From Stenotrophomonas raiganjensis (SeqCode) (GTDB lineage: Bacteria > Pseudomonadota > Gammaproteobacteria > Xanthomonadales > Xanthomonadaceae): 64,000 nt of DNA. The stretch lies in NCBI RefSeq assembly GCF_030658505.1, contig NZ_JAUTXR010000189.1, forward strand, positions 124,001-188,000. Reading direction: 5' to 3'. The notes beneath the pieces were generated by a model. The model was not told the DNA's origin and did no database searches. It was given only the letters and a program-made list of their open reading frames with translations. This document shows, piece by piece, positions 38,249 through 46,840 of this stretch. Every line of letters starts with the position of its first letter. Positions within the stretch are counted from its first letter, which is position 1. The position numbers were made by a program, and so were the translations under genes.

Positions 38249-38611
38249 GTGACGCCCGACGCAGCAAGCAAACCCATCCTGTTCCTGCTCGACCGCGAGT
38301 TCGAGGATGGGCAGATTCCCGGCCAGCGGTTTTTCTGCAGGCACAGCCTGTTGCTGGAAGGAGCGCTGTCGAGCATCGACGGCCTCGACGCGCAGCTGGA
38401 CGTGCGCCGCATCGGCTTTGCACGGCCGCGCCGCGAGGTGATCGCCGAGATCGGCGAGCACGACCAGTCGCTGCCCAAGCTGGTGCTGCCGCAGGGCGTG
38501 CGCAGCGAGCTGGCCAGCGGCGCTCACCAGGATCGCCAGTACATCTCCGGTGCCGAGCCGATCCTGGCCGCGTTGAACGGATTGCTTGGCATTCCCGTGG
38601 CCCACCCCTGA
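38249..38611 (+). CDS. DUF3088 protein in the monooxygenase operon
   Basis: 120 residues if GTG 38249 is used; an ATG at 38183 gives a longer but unsupported N-terminus. The DUF3088 pattern is visible: PILFLLDREFEDG, FFCRHSLLLEGALSSI, LDVRRIGFARPRREVIAEIG and DQSLPKLVLPQG. The fold may be thioredoxin/glutaredoxin-like, but only one Cys is at the expected place. Function is unknown. It is followed 14 bp later by the first luciferase-like monooxygenase. Confidence 0.8.
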   Translation: MTPDAASKPILFLLDREFEDGQIPGQRFFCRHSLLLEGALSSIDGLDAQLDVRRIGFARPRREVIAEIGEHDQSLPKLVLPQGVRSELASGAHQDRQYISGAEPILAALNGLLGIPVAHP

Positions 38612-38625
38612 GCGAGGACGCGACC

Positions 38626-39603
38626 ATGAGCTATCTGATCAGCGTGCTGGACAAGAGCCCGGTGGCGGAAGGTGCCTCGCCAGAGCAGGCGTTGCGCAAC
38701 AGCCTGCAGCTGGCCCAGCGCGCCGAGCAGCTGGGCTACCACCGCTACTGGTTTGCCGAGCACCACGCTGCGCCGACGCTGGCCAGCCCTGCACCGGAAG
38801 TGCTGGCTGCGTGGGTGCTGGCGCAGACCCGGCGCATCCGCATCGGCAGTGGCGGGGTGATGCTGCGCCACTACGCGCCGTACAAGGTGGCGGAGAACTT
38901 CAACCTGCTGGCGGCGCTGGCGCCGGGGCGTGTGGATTTGGGCGTGGGCAAGGCCCCCGGTGGCCTGCCGGCGTCGACCGCTGCGCTGGCGGCGGGGCGA
39001 CCGGCCTTTGCCGACTTCGATCAGCAATTGCGCGACCTGGAGGGCTATCTTTCCGGTGCCGGAACCGACGCATTGGCGCGCCCGATTCCGCAGCAGGCGC
39101 CGGAGCGCTTCCTGCTCGGTGCCAGCCCGCAGAGTGCGCAGCAGGCGGCCAAGCTCGGCTGGCGCTTCGTCTACGCCGCGCACTTCGATGGCGACCCGAG
39201 GCACATCGAGGCCGCGTTCGACGCCTACCGCAGCGTCTCGGCACAGTCCCCGCTGCTGGCCACGGTGGCCTTCGCCGCCCCGACCGCCGAAGCGGCAGCG
39301 CGCCATATCGGTGCGCTGCGCGTCTACAAGCTGCACCTCGGCCCCGGGCAGGCGGTGAACCTGCCCAGCCCCGAGGCGGCTGCCGAGTACGCACGCCAGG
39401 TGGGCGCGGCCGACTTCCGCATCGAGGAAACGCGCCCGAGCGTGTTGTCCGGCGATGCGCAGCACGTGCGAGACGAACTGGATGCGCTGCACCGGCGCTT
39501 CGGCGTGGGCGAATTCATCCTCGACGCGCCGGTGGCCGACCTCGACGCTCGCCTGACTTCCCTTGAACTGCTGTCGCCCGCGCCGCGCGCGGCGGTGGCC
39601 TGA
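38626..39603 (+). CDS. Luciferase-like (LLM) flavin-dependent monooxygenase, MsnO8/YtmO type
   Basis: 325 residues, TIM barrel of the bacterial luciferase family: YHRYWFAEHHAAPTLASPAP near residue 38, IRIGSGGVMLRHYAPYKVAE and LAPGRVDLGVGKAPGG. The MsnO8 subgroup includes YtmO of Bacillus, coded in the S-alkylcysteine operon. GAGGA is eight bases before the ATG. It would use FMNH2 from the reductase upstream. Confidence 0.9.
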   Translation: MSYLISVLDKSPVAEGASPEQALRNSLQLAQRAEQLGYHRYWFAEHHAAPTLASPAPEVLAAWVLAQTRRIRIGSGGVMLRHYAPYKVAENFNLLAALAPGRVDLGVGKAPGGLPASTAALAAGRPAFADFDQQLRDLEGYLSGAGTDALARPIPQQAPERFLLGASPQSAQQAAKLGWRFVYAAHFDGDPRHIEAAFDAYRSVSAQSPLLATVAFAAPTAEAAARHIGALRVYKLHLGPGQAVNLPSPEAAAEYARQVGAADFRIEETRPSVLSGDAQHVRDELDALHRRFGVGEFILDAPVADLDARLTSLELLSPAPRAAVA

Positions 39604-39621
39604 CCCGCAGGAGCGATTCCC

Positions 39622-40965
39622 ATGAGCACGACCCCGCGCCATATTCCGTTCGGCATCATGCTGCAGGGCCCTGGCAGCCACATGCATGCCTGGAAGCACC
39701 CGTCCAACCCGGCCGATGCCAGCGTCAACCTGCAGTTCTACATCGACATCGCGCGCACGGCCGAGGACAACGGCATCGCCTTCGGCTTCGTGGCCGACGG
39801 CCTGTACATCAACGAGAAGTCGATCCCGCACTTCCTCAACCGTTTCGAGCCGATCTCGCTGCTGTCGGCGCTGGCCACGGCAACGAAGAAGATCGGCCTT
39901 GCGGGCACGCTGTCGACCTCCTACAGCGACCCGTTCACCGTGGCCCGGCAGTTTGCCTCGCTGGATCTTCTCAGCGGCGGCCGCGCCGGTTGGAACGTGG
40001 TGACCTCACCGCTGGAGGGTTCGGGACGCAACTACGGTCGCCCGCATCCGGAACACGCGCTGCGCTACCAGATCGCCGATGAGTATCTGGACGTCGTGCA
40101 GGGGCTGTGGGATTCGTGGGATGACGATGCCTTCGTGCGCGAGCGTGACAGTGGCACCTTCTTCGCACCGGAGAAGTTCCGCCGTCTCGACCACAAGGGC
40201 CGCTTCTTCCAGGTGGAAGGCCCGCTCAACATCCAGCGCTCGCCGCAGGGGCAGCCGGTGATCTTCCAGGCCGGTTCGTCTGATGATGGCATCGCGCTGG
40301 CCGGCAAGTATGCCGATGCGGTGTTCACCCATTCGCCGTCGCTGGAAGAAACCCGCGCGTTCACCCAGAAGGTGAAGAACTCGGCGATCGCGCACGGCCG
40401 CAGCGGCAACGACGTTAAGATCTTCCCGGGCATCGGTCCCATCGTCGGCCGCACTGCCGAGGAGGCCGAAGCCAAATACCAGGCGATTGCCGCGTTGGCG
40501 ACGCTGGAAGATGCGCTGGCCTATCTCGGCCGCTTCTTCGATCACCATGATTTCAGCCAGTACGATCCGGACGCACCGTTCCCGGAGCTGGGCGACATCG
40601 GCAGCAATTCGTTCCGTTCCACCACCGACCGCATCAAGCAGGACGCGCGCGAGAAGGGGCTGAGCCTACGCCAGGTGGCGCTGGAAGCGGTCAGCCCACG
40701 GCCGAACTTCATCGGCACACCGGAGCATGTGGCCGATGAGCTGATCCGCTGGTTCGATGCGGGTGCCAGCGATGGCTTCATTCTCGGCTTCGCCGCACAG
40801 CGCGAAGGCCTGGACGATTTCGTGACCCAGGTGCTGCCGATCCTGCAGGCGCGCGGCTACCACCAGCGTGAACTGGAAGGACAGACCCTGCGCGAGCATC
40901 TGGGCCTGCCGTACAAGGCCAGCCGGTATGCGGCCGATGCCGAACCGGCGCGGAAGGCGGGATAA
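39622..40965 (+). CDS. NtaA/SnaA/DszA-family flavin-dependent monooxygenase (YtnJ/YxeK type)
   Basis: 447 residues, the typical length of this LLM subfamily: FGIMLQGPGSHMHAWKHP, DGLYINEKSIPHFLNRFEP, GLAGTLSTSYSDPFTVARQ, SLDLLSGGRAGWNVVTS and IFQAGSSDDGIALAGKYADA. Bacillus YxeK and YtnJ of the same family cleave N-acetylated S-substituted cysteines. AGGAG lies eight bases before the ATG. The exact substrate is inferred from the operon, not from the sequence alone. Confidence 0.92.
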   Translation: MSTTPRHIPFGIMLQGPGSHMHAWKHPSNPADASVNLQFYIDIARTAEDNGIAFGFVADGLYINEKSIPHFLNRFEPISLLSALATATKKIGLAGTLSTSYSDPFTVARQFASLDLLSGGRAGWNVVTSPLEGSGRNYGRPHPEHALRYQIADEYLDVVQGLWDSWDDDAFVRERDSGTFFAPEKFRRLDHKGRFFQVEGPLNIQRSPQGQPVIFQAGSSDDGIALAGKYADAVFTHSPSLEETRAFTQKVKNSAIAHGRSGNDVKIFPGIGPIVGRTAEEAEAKYQAIAALATLEDALAYLGRFFDHHDFSQYDPDAPFPELGDIGSNSFRSTTDRIKQDAREKGLSLRQVALEAVSPRPNFIGTPEHVADELIRWFDAGASDGFILGFAAQREGLDDFVTQVLPILQARGYHQRELEGQTLREHLGLPYKASRYAADAEPARKAG

Positions 40966-40969
40966 GGCG

Positions 40970-42190
40970 ATGAGCGGAGAGAACTCGGTAGCGCCGGGCC
41001 GTGCCCGGCGGGATTCCCAAGCGACTGGCGTATTGCCCGAAATCGCGGCACGCGCCGAGGCGGCCATCGCGATCCGCCATGACCTGCACCGGCACCCGGA
41101 GCTGGCCTTCGAGGAGCATCGCACCAGTGCCCGTGTGGCCGAACTGCTGCAGCAGTGGGGCTATGAGGTGACCACCGGGCTCGGCGGTACCGGCGTGGTC
41201 GGCACGCTGCAGCGCGGGCAGGGAAGCCGTCGCCTGGGCCTGCGTGCGGACATCGATGCATTGCCGATCCACGAGGCGTCCGGGCTGGCCTATGCCAGCC
41301 AGACCGAGGGGTTGATGCATGCCTGCGGCCACGATGGGCATACCGCCATCCTGCTGTCTGCCGCGCATTACCTGGCCCATCATGGCCGCATCGACGGCAC
41401 CCTGCAGCTGGTGTTCCAGCCGGCCGAGGAGACCGGTTCGGGCGCGTCGAAGATGATTGCCGACGGCCTGTTCGAGCGCTTCCCGGTGGATGCCATCTAT
41501 GGCCTGCACAACTGGCCGGGCGTGCCGGTCGGCCACTTCGGCTTCGTCGATGGCCCGGCGATGGCGTCGGTGGACTGGGCGCGGCTGAGGGTGATCGGCA
41601 AGGGTGGCCACGGTGCCGAGCCGCAGGGCAGCGTGGATCCGATCCTGGTTGCCGCGCACATCATCACTGCGCTGCAGAGCGTGGTGTCGCGCAATGTCGA
41701 TCCGCGGCAGATGGGCGTGGTCACCGTGGGCTCGATCCACGGTGGGCAGGCGGCCAATGTGATTCCGGACGTGGTCGAGCTGAAGCTGACCGTGCGTGCC
41801 TACCTGCCGGAAGTACGCGATACCCTGCGGCGCCGGGTTACCGAGCTTGCCGAGCAGGTCGCCACTGCGTTCGGCGCGCGCGCCGAGATCGAGTTCCCGC
41901 GCGGCTTCCCCAGTGTGATCAACCATTCGCAGCAGACCGCCTACATCCGCGAGGTGGCGGTGCAGGGCTTCGGCGCCGCACAGGTGGTGCCCGAATTCGC
42001 GCCGCGCACGGCCAGCGAGGACTTTGCCTTCCTGTTGCAGGCGCGGCCCGGCAGTTTCGTGTTCGTCGGCAACGGCGACAGCGCCCCCCTGCACAGCCCG
42101 CGCTATGTGTTCAACGACGCGGCCATCGCATCCGCCGCCAGCCTGTGGGCGCGGCTGGCCGAAGACTATCTGGTGAAGGACGCGACATGA
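40970..42190 (+). CDS. M20-family amidohydrolase/deacetylase (YxeP/HipO type)
   Basis: 406 residues from ATG 40970, four bases after the monooxygenase stop. Metal-binding motifs are present: HACGHDGHTA, PAEETGSGASKMI, the lid-domain GKGGHGAEPQGSVDPI and PEFAPRTASEDFAFL. M20D enzymes remove N-acyl groups from amino acids. In Bacillus yxe/ytm operons the homologue deacetylates the released N-acetylcysteine. It overlaps the acetyltransferase start by four bases. Confidence 0.92.
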   Translation: MSGENSVAPGRARRDSQATGVLPEIAARAEAAIAIRHDLHRHPELAFEEHRTSARVAELLQQWGYEVTTGLGGTGVVGTLQRGQGSRRLGLRADIDALPIHEASGLAYASQTEGLMHACGHDGHTAILLSAAHYLAHHGRIDGTLQLVFQPAEETGSGASKMIADGLFERFPVDAIYGLHNWPGVPVGHFGFVDGPAMASVDWARLRVIGKGGHGAEPQGSVDPILVAAHIITALQSVVSRNVDPRQMGVVTVGSIHGGQAANVIPDVVELKLTVRAYLPEVRDTLRRRVTELAEQVATAFGARAEIEFPRGFPSVINHSQQTAYIREVAVQGFGAAQVVPEFAPRTASEDFAFLLQARPGSFVFVGNGDSAPLHSPRYVFNDAAIASAASLWARLAEDYLVKDAT

Positions 42191-42738
42191 GCAGCAACGA
42201 ACGCTTCCTCTACACCTCGGTGGACGATCCACTGGCGCGGCCGCTGTTCGATGGCCTGGAGCGGGAATACGACAGCCGCTATGCCGACGTGCGCCGGCGC
42301 ATCGGTGGCAGCGCCCGCGAGGAACTGCAGCGCTACCCGGCGCAGGCCTTTGCGGCCCCGGTAGGTGCCTTCGTACTGTTGCTGCGCGACGGCGTGGCGA
42401 TTTCCGGCGGCGCCTTCATGCCGCACCGCGATCCGGATACCGCCGAATTCAAGCGCATCTGGACGCTGCCCGGTTTGCGCCGGCAGGGCATCGCGCGGCG
42501 CGTGCTGCAGGAGCTGGAAGACCAGGCGGCACGCCAGGGCTATCGGCGCGTGTTCCTTACCACCGGCTTCCGCCAGCCCGAAGCGGTCGGCCTGTACCTC
42601 AGCCATGGCTACACCGCGCTGTTCGATCTTGCGGCGGACCCGGAGACCATCGCGCATCTGCCGTTCGAGAAGCATCTTGCGCCGTCGCCGCCCGCGCTTG
42701 CGCCGTCGCAGGCCGTGCTGCACGGAGCCCACGCATGA
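42187..42738 (+). CDS. GNAT-family acetyltransferase (YxeL/SnaA role)
   Basis: 183 residues with GNAT motif A as IWTLPGLRRQGIARRVLQEL and FLTTGFRQPEAVGLYLSHGY. It overlaps both neighbours by four bases. In the Bacillus salvage operons a GNAT enzyme N-acetylates the imported S-modified cysteine before oxidation, and the gene order here suggests the same task. Confidence 0.85.
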   Translation: MSSNERFLYTSVDDPLARPLFDGLEREYDSRYADVRRRIGGSAREELQRYPAQAFAAPVGAFVLLLRDGVAISGGAFMPHRDPDTAEFKRIWTLPGLRRQGIARRVLQELEDQAARQGYRRVFLTTGFRQPEAVGLYLSHGYTALFDLAADPETIAHLPFEKHLAPSPPALAPSQAVLHGAHA

Positions 42739-44480
42739 ATACGCCTTCGACCGCACTGGAGGGCATCGCCGCGCGGCCGGCGCCGGCACCTGCCTTGAAG
42801 ATCGTGCCGGCCCGGCACCCGCTGCAGGTGTTCGGCACGGTACTGGCGCTGGCGCTGATCCTGATCGGGCTGCAATCGGTGCTGGGCAATCCGCGCTGGG
42901 GTTGGGGCACCTTCGCCGAGTGGTTCTTTGCACGCCCGGTGCTGGAAGGCCTCGGCCGCACGCTGCTGCTGACCGCGCTCGGCACCGGCCTCGGCTTCGC
43001 CTTGGGCACGTTGCTTGCGCTGGCCCGCGTCTCTGGCTCGCCGCTGCTGTCGGCGGTGTCGTGGGGCTATGTGTGGTTGTTCCGCTCGATCCCGCTGCTG
43101 GTGCTGTTGTTGCTGTTGAACAACCTGGGCTACCTGTACAGCACCATCGAGCTGGGCGTTCCGTTCACCGGCATCAGCCTGTTCTCATACCCGACCACGC
43201 AGCTGATCGGTGTGTTCACTGCCGCGGTGCTGGGCCTGACCTTGAACCAGGCCGCGTTCTCGGCCGAGGTGATCCGCGGCGGCATCCTCTCGGTCGACCA
43301 CGGCCAGTACGAGGCGGCAGCGGCGCTTGGCCTGCCACGTGGCCGCCAGGTCCGCCGCATCATCCTGCCGCAGGCGATGCGTTCGATCCTGCCGGCTGCG
43401 TTCAACGATGTGATCGGCCTGGCCAAGAGCACCTCGGTGGTCTACGTGCTGGCGCTGCCGGAGCTGTTCTACACCGTGCAGGTGATCTACCGCCGCAACC
43501 TGGAGGTGGTGCCGCTGCTGATGGTGGCCACGGTCTGGTACCTGGTGATCCTGACCGTGCTTTCACTGCTGCAGCGGCGCGTGGAGCAGCGCTTCGCGCG
43601 CGGCCAGCTGCAGCGTGAGCGCTCGGTGTCGCGGGTATCGTCGCCGGCGCGCGCGCCCGCTGATGCCTCGCCACGCGTGGCAAGCCGCCCGCGCATCGCC
43701 ACCCAGGTCGAAGCGGGCGAGGGCGCGTCGGTGTCGTTGCACGGCGTGGGCAAGGTATTCGGCGATCAGCCGGTGCTGGAAGACGTGAACCTGGACCTGC
43801 GCGCCGGCAGCGTGACCGTGCTGATCGGCCCCTCCGGTGCTGGGAAATCCACGCTGCTGCGGCTGATCAACCACCTGGAGCGTGCCGACGGTGGTTACGT
43901 GACCGTCGGTGGCCAGCTGATCGGCTATCGACGCGATGGTGACACCCTGTACGAACTGCCGGAGCGTGAGATTCGCCGTCGCCGCGCCGAAGTCGGCATG
44001 GTGTTCCAGGGCTTCAACCTGTTCCCGCACCTGACCGCGCTGGAGAACATCATCGAGGCGCCGATCGCGGTGCGTGGCATCCCACGTGCGCAGGCCGAGC
44101 AGCAGGCACGCACGCTGCTGGAGCGGGTCGGCCTGGCCGACAAGGCCGATGCCTTCCCGCGCCAGCTGTCCGGCGGCCAGCAGCAGCGCATCGCGATTGC
44201 CCGCGCGCTGGCGCTGCAGCCGAAGGTACTGCTGTTCGACGAACCCACCTCGGCGCTGGACCCGGAACTGGTGGCCGAAGTGCTCAGTGTGATCGAAGAG
44301 CTGGCCCGCTCCGGCACCACGCTGGTGATCGTCACCCATGAGCTGAGCTTCGCCCGCCGCGTGGCCGACCACGTGGTGATGATGGACCAGGGGCGGGTGA
44401 TCGAGCAGGGTACGCCCGACGCCGTGTTCGAGCGGCCGCGCCAGCAACGCACGGCTGAATTCCTGGCCAAGACCCTGTAA
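42735..44480 (+). CDS. Amino acid ABC transporter, permease-ATPase fusion
   Basis: 581 residues that join two normally separate subunits. Residues about 25-275 are a HisM/GlnP-type permease with five to six helices and the EAA loop (VDHGQYEAAAALGLPRGRQV). A charged, Ala/Pro-rich linker (about 295-335) leads to a full ATPase: Walker A GPSGAGKST near 366, signature LSGGQQQRIAIARAL, Walker B VLLFDEPTSALDP. Polar amino acid importers of the TcyLMN/YxeNO kind have these parts on separate chains. Overlaps the GNAT stop by four bases. Confidence 0.93.
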   Translation: MNTPSTALEGIAARPAPAPALKIVPARHPLQVFGTVLALALILIGLQSVLGNPRWGWGTFAEWFFARPVLEGLGRTLLLTALGTGLGFALGTLLALARVSGSPLLSAVSWGYVWLFRSIPLLVLLLLLNNLGYLYSTIELGVPFTGISLFSYPTTQLIGVFTAAVLGLTLNQAAFSAEVIRGGILSVDHGQYEAAAALGLPRGRQVRRIILPQAMRSILPAAFNDVIGLAKSTSVVYVLALPELFYTVQVIYRRNLEVVPLLMVATVWYLVILTVLSLLQRRVEQRFARGQLQRERSVSRVSSPARAPADASPRVASRPRIATQVEAGEGASVSLHGVGKVFGDQPVLEDVNLDLRAGSVTVLIGPSGAGKSTLLRLINHLERADGGYVTVGGQLIGYRRDGDTLYELPEREIRRRRAEVGMVFQGFNLFPHLTALENIIEAPIAVRGIPRAQAEQQARTLLERVGLADKADAFPRQLSGGQQQRIAIARALALQPKVLLFDEPTSALDPELVAEVLSVIEELARSGTTLVIVTHELSFARRVADHVVMMDQGRVIEQGTPDAVFERPRQQRTAEFLAKTL

Positions 44481-44496
44481 CCCCGAAAGGAAGATC

Positions 44497-45471
44497 ATGA
44501 GTCCTGCAGCATCGCGTCGTCCCTCGCGCAGCACCCTGTTGATCGTGGCGGTGCTGGTCATCGGCATTGCCGGTATCGTCTATTCGCGCGTGCGCCAGGC
44601 CCCGGAGGCTGCGGCGGTGGCCGCGACCAGCCTGATGGGCGCGAACACACCCACGCTGAAGGGCACGCCCGACGCAAAGGCGCAGGCCCTGATTCCCACG
44701 GGCTACCGCTTCGTCACGCCGGGGGTGTTCACCGTGGCGACCCACCCCGGGCAGCTGCCGCTGGCCGACTACGGCGCCGACAGCAAGGACGTGGTCGGCA
44801 TCGAGCCCGACATCGCGCGCCTGATCGCCGATGCGTTGGGCCTGAAGCTGGTGATCGTGCCGGTCGCGTGGGCGGACTGGCCGCTGGGGCTGGAATCGGG
44901 CAAGTACGATGCAGTGCTGTCGAACGTGACGGTGACCGAAGAGCGCAAGAAGAAGTTCGACTTCTCCAGCTACCGCTACGATCTGCTGGGCATCTACACG
45001 CGCACCGATGGGCCGATCCGGAAAATCGAGAAGCCGGCCGACGTTGCCGGCCTGAAGGTGGTGGTCGGTGCCAGCACCAACCAGGACCAGATCCTGCGGC
45101 AGTGGGACCAGCAGAACATTGCGGCCGGATTGAAGCCGGTGGAGTACCAGTACTTCGACGACGCCGTAGTGGGGAGACTGGCGGTGATCACCGGCCGCGC
45201 CGATGTCTCGTTCGAGCCCAATGCCACTGGCGCCTACTCGGCACGCGATGGCAAGGTGCGGCGCGTGGGCCTGTTCCCGGGTGGCTGGCCGAACGCTGCG
45301 GCGATCTCGGTGACCACGCGCAAGGGCAGCGGCCTGGCCGATGCGGTGACGCAGGCGTTGAACACCCAGATCGGCAGCGGCACCTATGCCCAGGCATTGG
45401 CCCGCTGGAACGTGGTCGAGGAAGCGGTGCCGCAGTCGCAGACCAATCCACCGGGGTTGCCCACGCTGTGA
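44497..45471 (+). CDS. ABC transporter amino-acid-binding protein
   Basis: 324 residues. An N-terminal hydrophobic segment (TLLIVAVLVIGIAGIVYSRV) acts as signal or anchor; no lipobox is seen. The family 3 solute-binding fold shows VVGIEPDIARLIADALGLK, VILSNVT-like VLSNVTVTEERKKKFDFSS and ADVAGLKVVVGASTNQDQIL. AAGGAAG precedes the ATG. It is the last gene of the operon and should deliver its ligand to the fused permease-ATPase. Confidence 0.92.
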   Translation: MSPAASRRPSRSTLLIVAVLVIGIAGIVYSRVRQAPEAAAVAATSLMGANTPTLKGTPDAKAQALIPTGYRFVTPGVFTVATHPGQLPLADYGADSKDVVGIEPDIARLIADALGLKLVIVPVAWADWPLGLESGKYDAVLSNVTVTEERKKKFDFSSYRYDLLGIYTRTDGPIRKIEKPADVAGLKVVVGASTNQDQILRQWDQQNIAAGLKPVEYQYFDDAVVGRLAVITGRADVSFEPNATGAYSARDGKVRRVGLFPGGWPNAAAISVTTRKGSGLADAVTQALNTQIGSGTYAQALARWNVVEEAVPQSQTNPPGLPTL

Positions 45472-45483
45472 CGCGACAGGAGC

Positions 45484-45659
45484 ATCCACGCATGGCGTGG
45501 ATGGCGTTCGGTAGAGCGCAGTCTTGATCGGCTGCGCTGCGTCCGGAACTGGACGATGTGCAGCGGGCGGTGCCCGGGGCCGACCAGCTCGATCCTGCAC
45601 GGGAAGGGCGCCGGCTTCAGCCGAAGATGGAGTGACGGCCAGAACCGGCGACCACCGCA
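45484..45659. repeat. SMAG-type palindrome and spacer
   Basis: ATCCACGCATGGCGTGGAT at 45484-45502 and a degenerate GTAG-headed copy (GTAGAGCGCAGTC, from about 45511) lie between the convergent ABC and hydrolase genes. No gene is seen in the rest. Confidence 0.65.
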
Positions 45660-46736
45660 CTAGAGCTGCACCGTCTCCCACCAGCGCGTGCCCGCCTCCG
45701 GCGCCTGCATGTCCAGCGCTTCGCCCATCATCGGTGTGGCCACCGGCACGTTCTTCGCCGCCGCCAATGCGGTGATGCGTTCAAACGGCTGCTGCCACTC
45801 GTGCAGGGCCAGATCGAAGGTGCCGTTGTGGATCGGCAGCAGCCACTTGCCGCGCAGGTCCAGGTGCGCCTGCAGGGTCTGCTCTGGCTGCATGTGCACG
45901 AACGCCCAGCGTGGGTCGTAGGCACCGGTTTCGATCATGGTCAGGTCGAACGGGCCGTACGTCTCGCCGATGGCCTTGAAGCCGTCGAAGTAGCCGGTGT
46001 CGCCGCTGAAGAAGATGCGGAAGTCATCGTCCTGGATCACCCATGACGCCCACAGGCTGCGATCGCTGTCGCCCAGGCCGCGGCCGGAGAAATGCTGGCC
46101 CGGGGTGGCGGTCAGGCGCAGGCCGCTGGCTTCGGTGGACTGCCACCAGTCCAGCTGTTCCACCTTGCTGGCGTCCACGCCCCAGGCGATCAGCTGGTCG
46201 CCCACGCCGAGCGGGGCAATGAAGCGTGCGGTCTTGCCGGCCAGCTGCATTACCGCGGCATGGTCGAGGTGGTCGTAGTGGTTGTGCGAGAGGATCACGC
46301 CGGCGATCGGCGGCAGGTCGTCGATGCTGATCGGTGGCGCATGGAAGCGCGCCGGGCCCATCCACTGCACCGGCGAGGCGCGCTCGGAGAACACCGGGTC
46401 GGTCAGCCAGTACTGGCCACGCAGCTTCAGCAGGATCGTGGAATGGCCGATGCGGAACAGGCTGCGATCCGGCGCGGCGTCCAGGGTGGCGCGGTCCAGC
46501 GGCAGCACCGGAATGGGGTGCGCTGGGACGGTGCCCTTGGGCTTGTTGAACAGGAACGTCCACCAGATCTCTGCGCCGTCGCGCAGGCCCATCGCAGGAC
46601 GCGGCAGGGCATTGCGGAACTTGCCATCACGGTACTGCGGCGAATCGGGGAAGTCGGGGAGGGACCAGGACTTGCAGAAGGTGTAGGCGGTCACGGCGAG
46701 GATTCCAAGCAGGAGAACAAGGAGCAGGCGCTTCAT
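45660..46736 (-). CDS. Metallo-beta-lactamase-fold hydrolase (NAPE-PLD-like)
   Basis: 358 residues from ATG 46736 (MKRLLLVLLLGILAVTAY), which opens with a hydrophobic signal or anchor. The metal motif is LSHNHYDHLDH, followed by FSGDTGYFDGF and LLPIHNGTFDLALHEWQQP, as in NAPE-PLD/RomA-like proteins that act on phospholipids. It is divergent from a TetR gene and the promoter region carries two similar operators, so it is probably repressed by that regulator. Confidence 0.88.
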   Translation of the reverse strand: MKRLLLVLLLGILAVTAYTFCKSWSLPDFPDSPQYRDGKFRNALPRPAMGLRDGAEIWWTFLFNKPKGTVPAHPIPVLPLDRATLDAAPDRSLFRIGHSTILLKLRGQYWLTDPVFSERASPVQWMGPARFHAPPISIDDLPPIAGVILSHNHYDHLDHAAVMQLAGKTARFIAPLGVGDQLIAWGVDASKVEQLDWWQSTEASGLRLTATPGQHFSGRGLGDSDRSLWASWVIQDDDFRIFFSGDTGYFDGFKAIGETYGPFDLTMIETGAYDPRWAFVHMQPEQTLQAHLDLRGKWLLPIHNGTFDLALHEWQQPFERITALAAAKNVPVATPMMGEALDMQAPEAGTRWWETVQL

Positions 46737-46753
46737 GGCTGACGTCCGCTGAG

Positions 46754-46769
46754 TACACTGCACAGTGTA
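46754..46769. promoter_or_regulatory. TetR operator 1
   Basis: TACACTG-CA-CAGTGTA, a perfect 7-bp inverted repeat with 2-bp spacer, 18 bp from the hydrolase start. Confidence 0.75.
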
Positions 46770-46780
46770 GTTTCCTGTTT

Positions 46781-46808
46781 TTGAAAAGTACACTGCCCGG
46801 TGTAGAAT
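46781..46808 (+). promoter_or_regulatory. Promoter of tetR with operator 2 inside
   Basis: -35 TTGAAA (46781-46786) and -10 TAGAAT (46803-46808) with 16-bp spacing. Operator 2, TACACTG-CC-CGGTGTA (46789-46804), fills the spacer, so bound TetR would block RNA polymerase. The two operators are centred 35 bp apart. Confidence 0.75.
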
Positions 46809-46840
46809 GTCGGAATACGTTCAGCTACCCGGTTCCCGCC

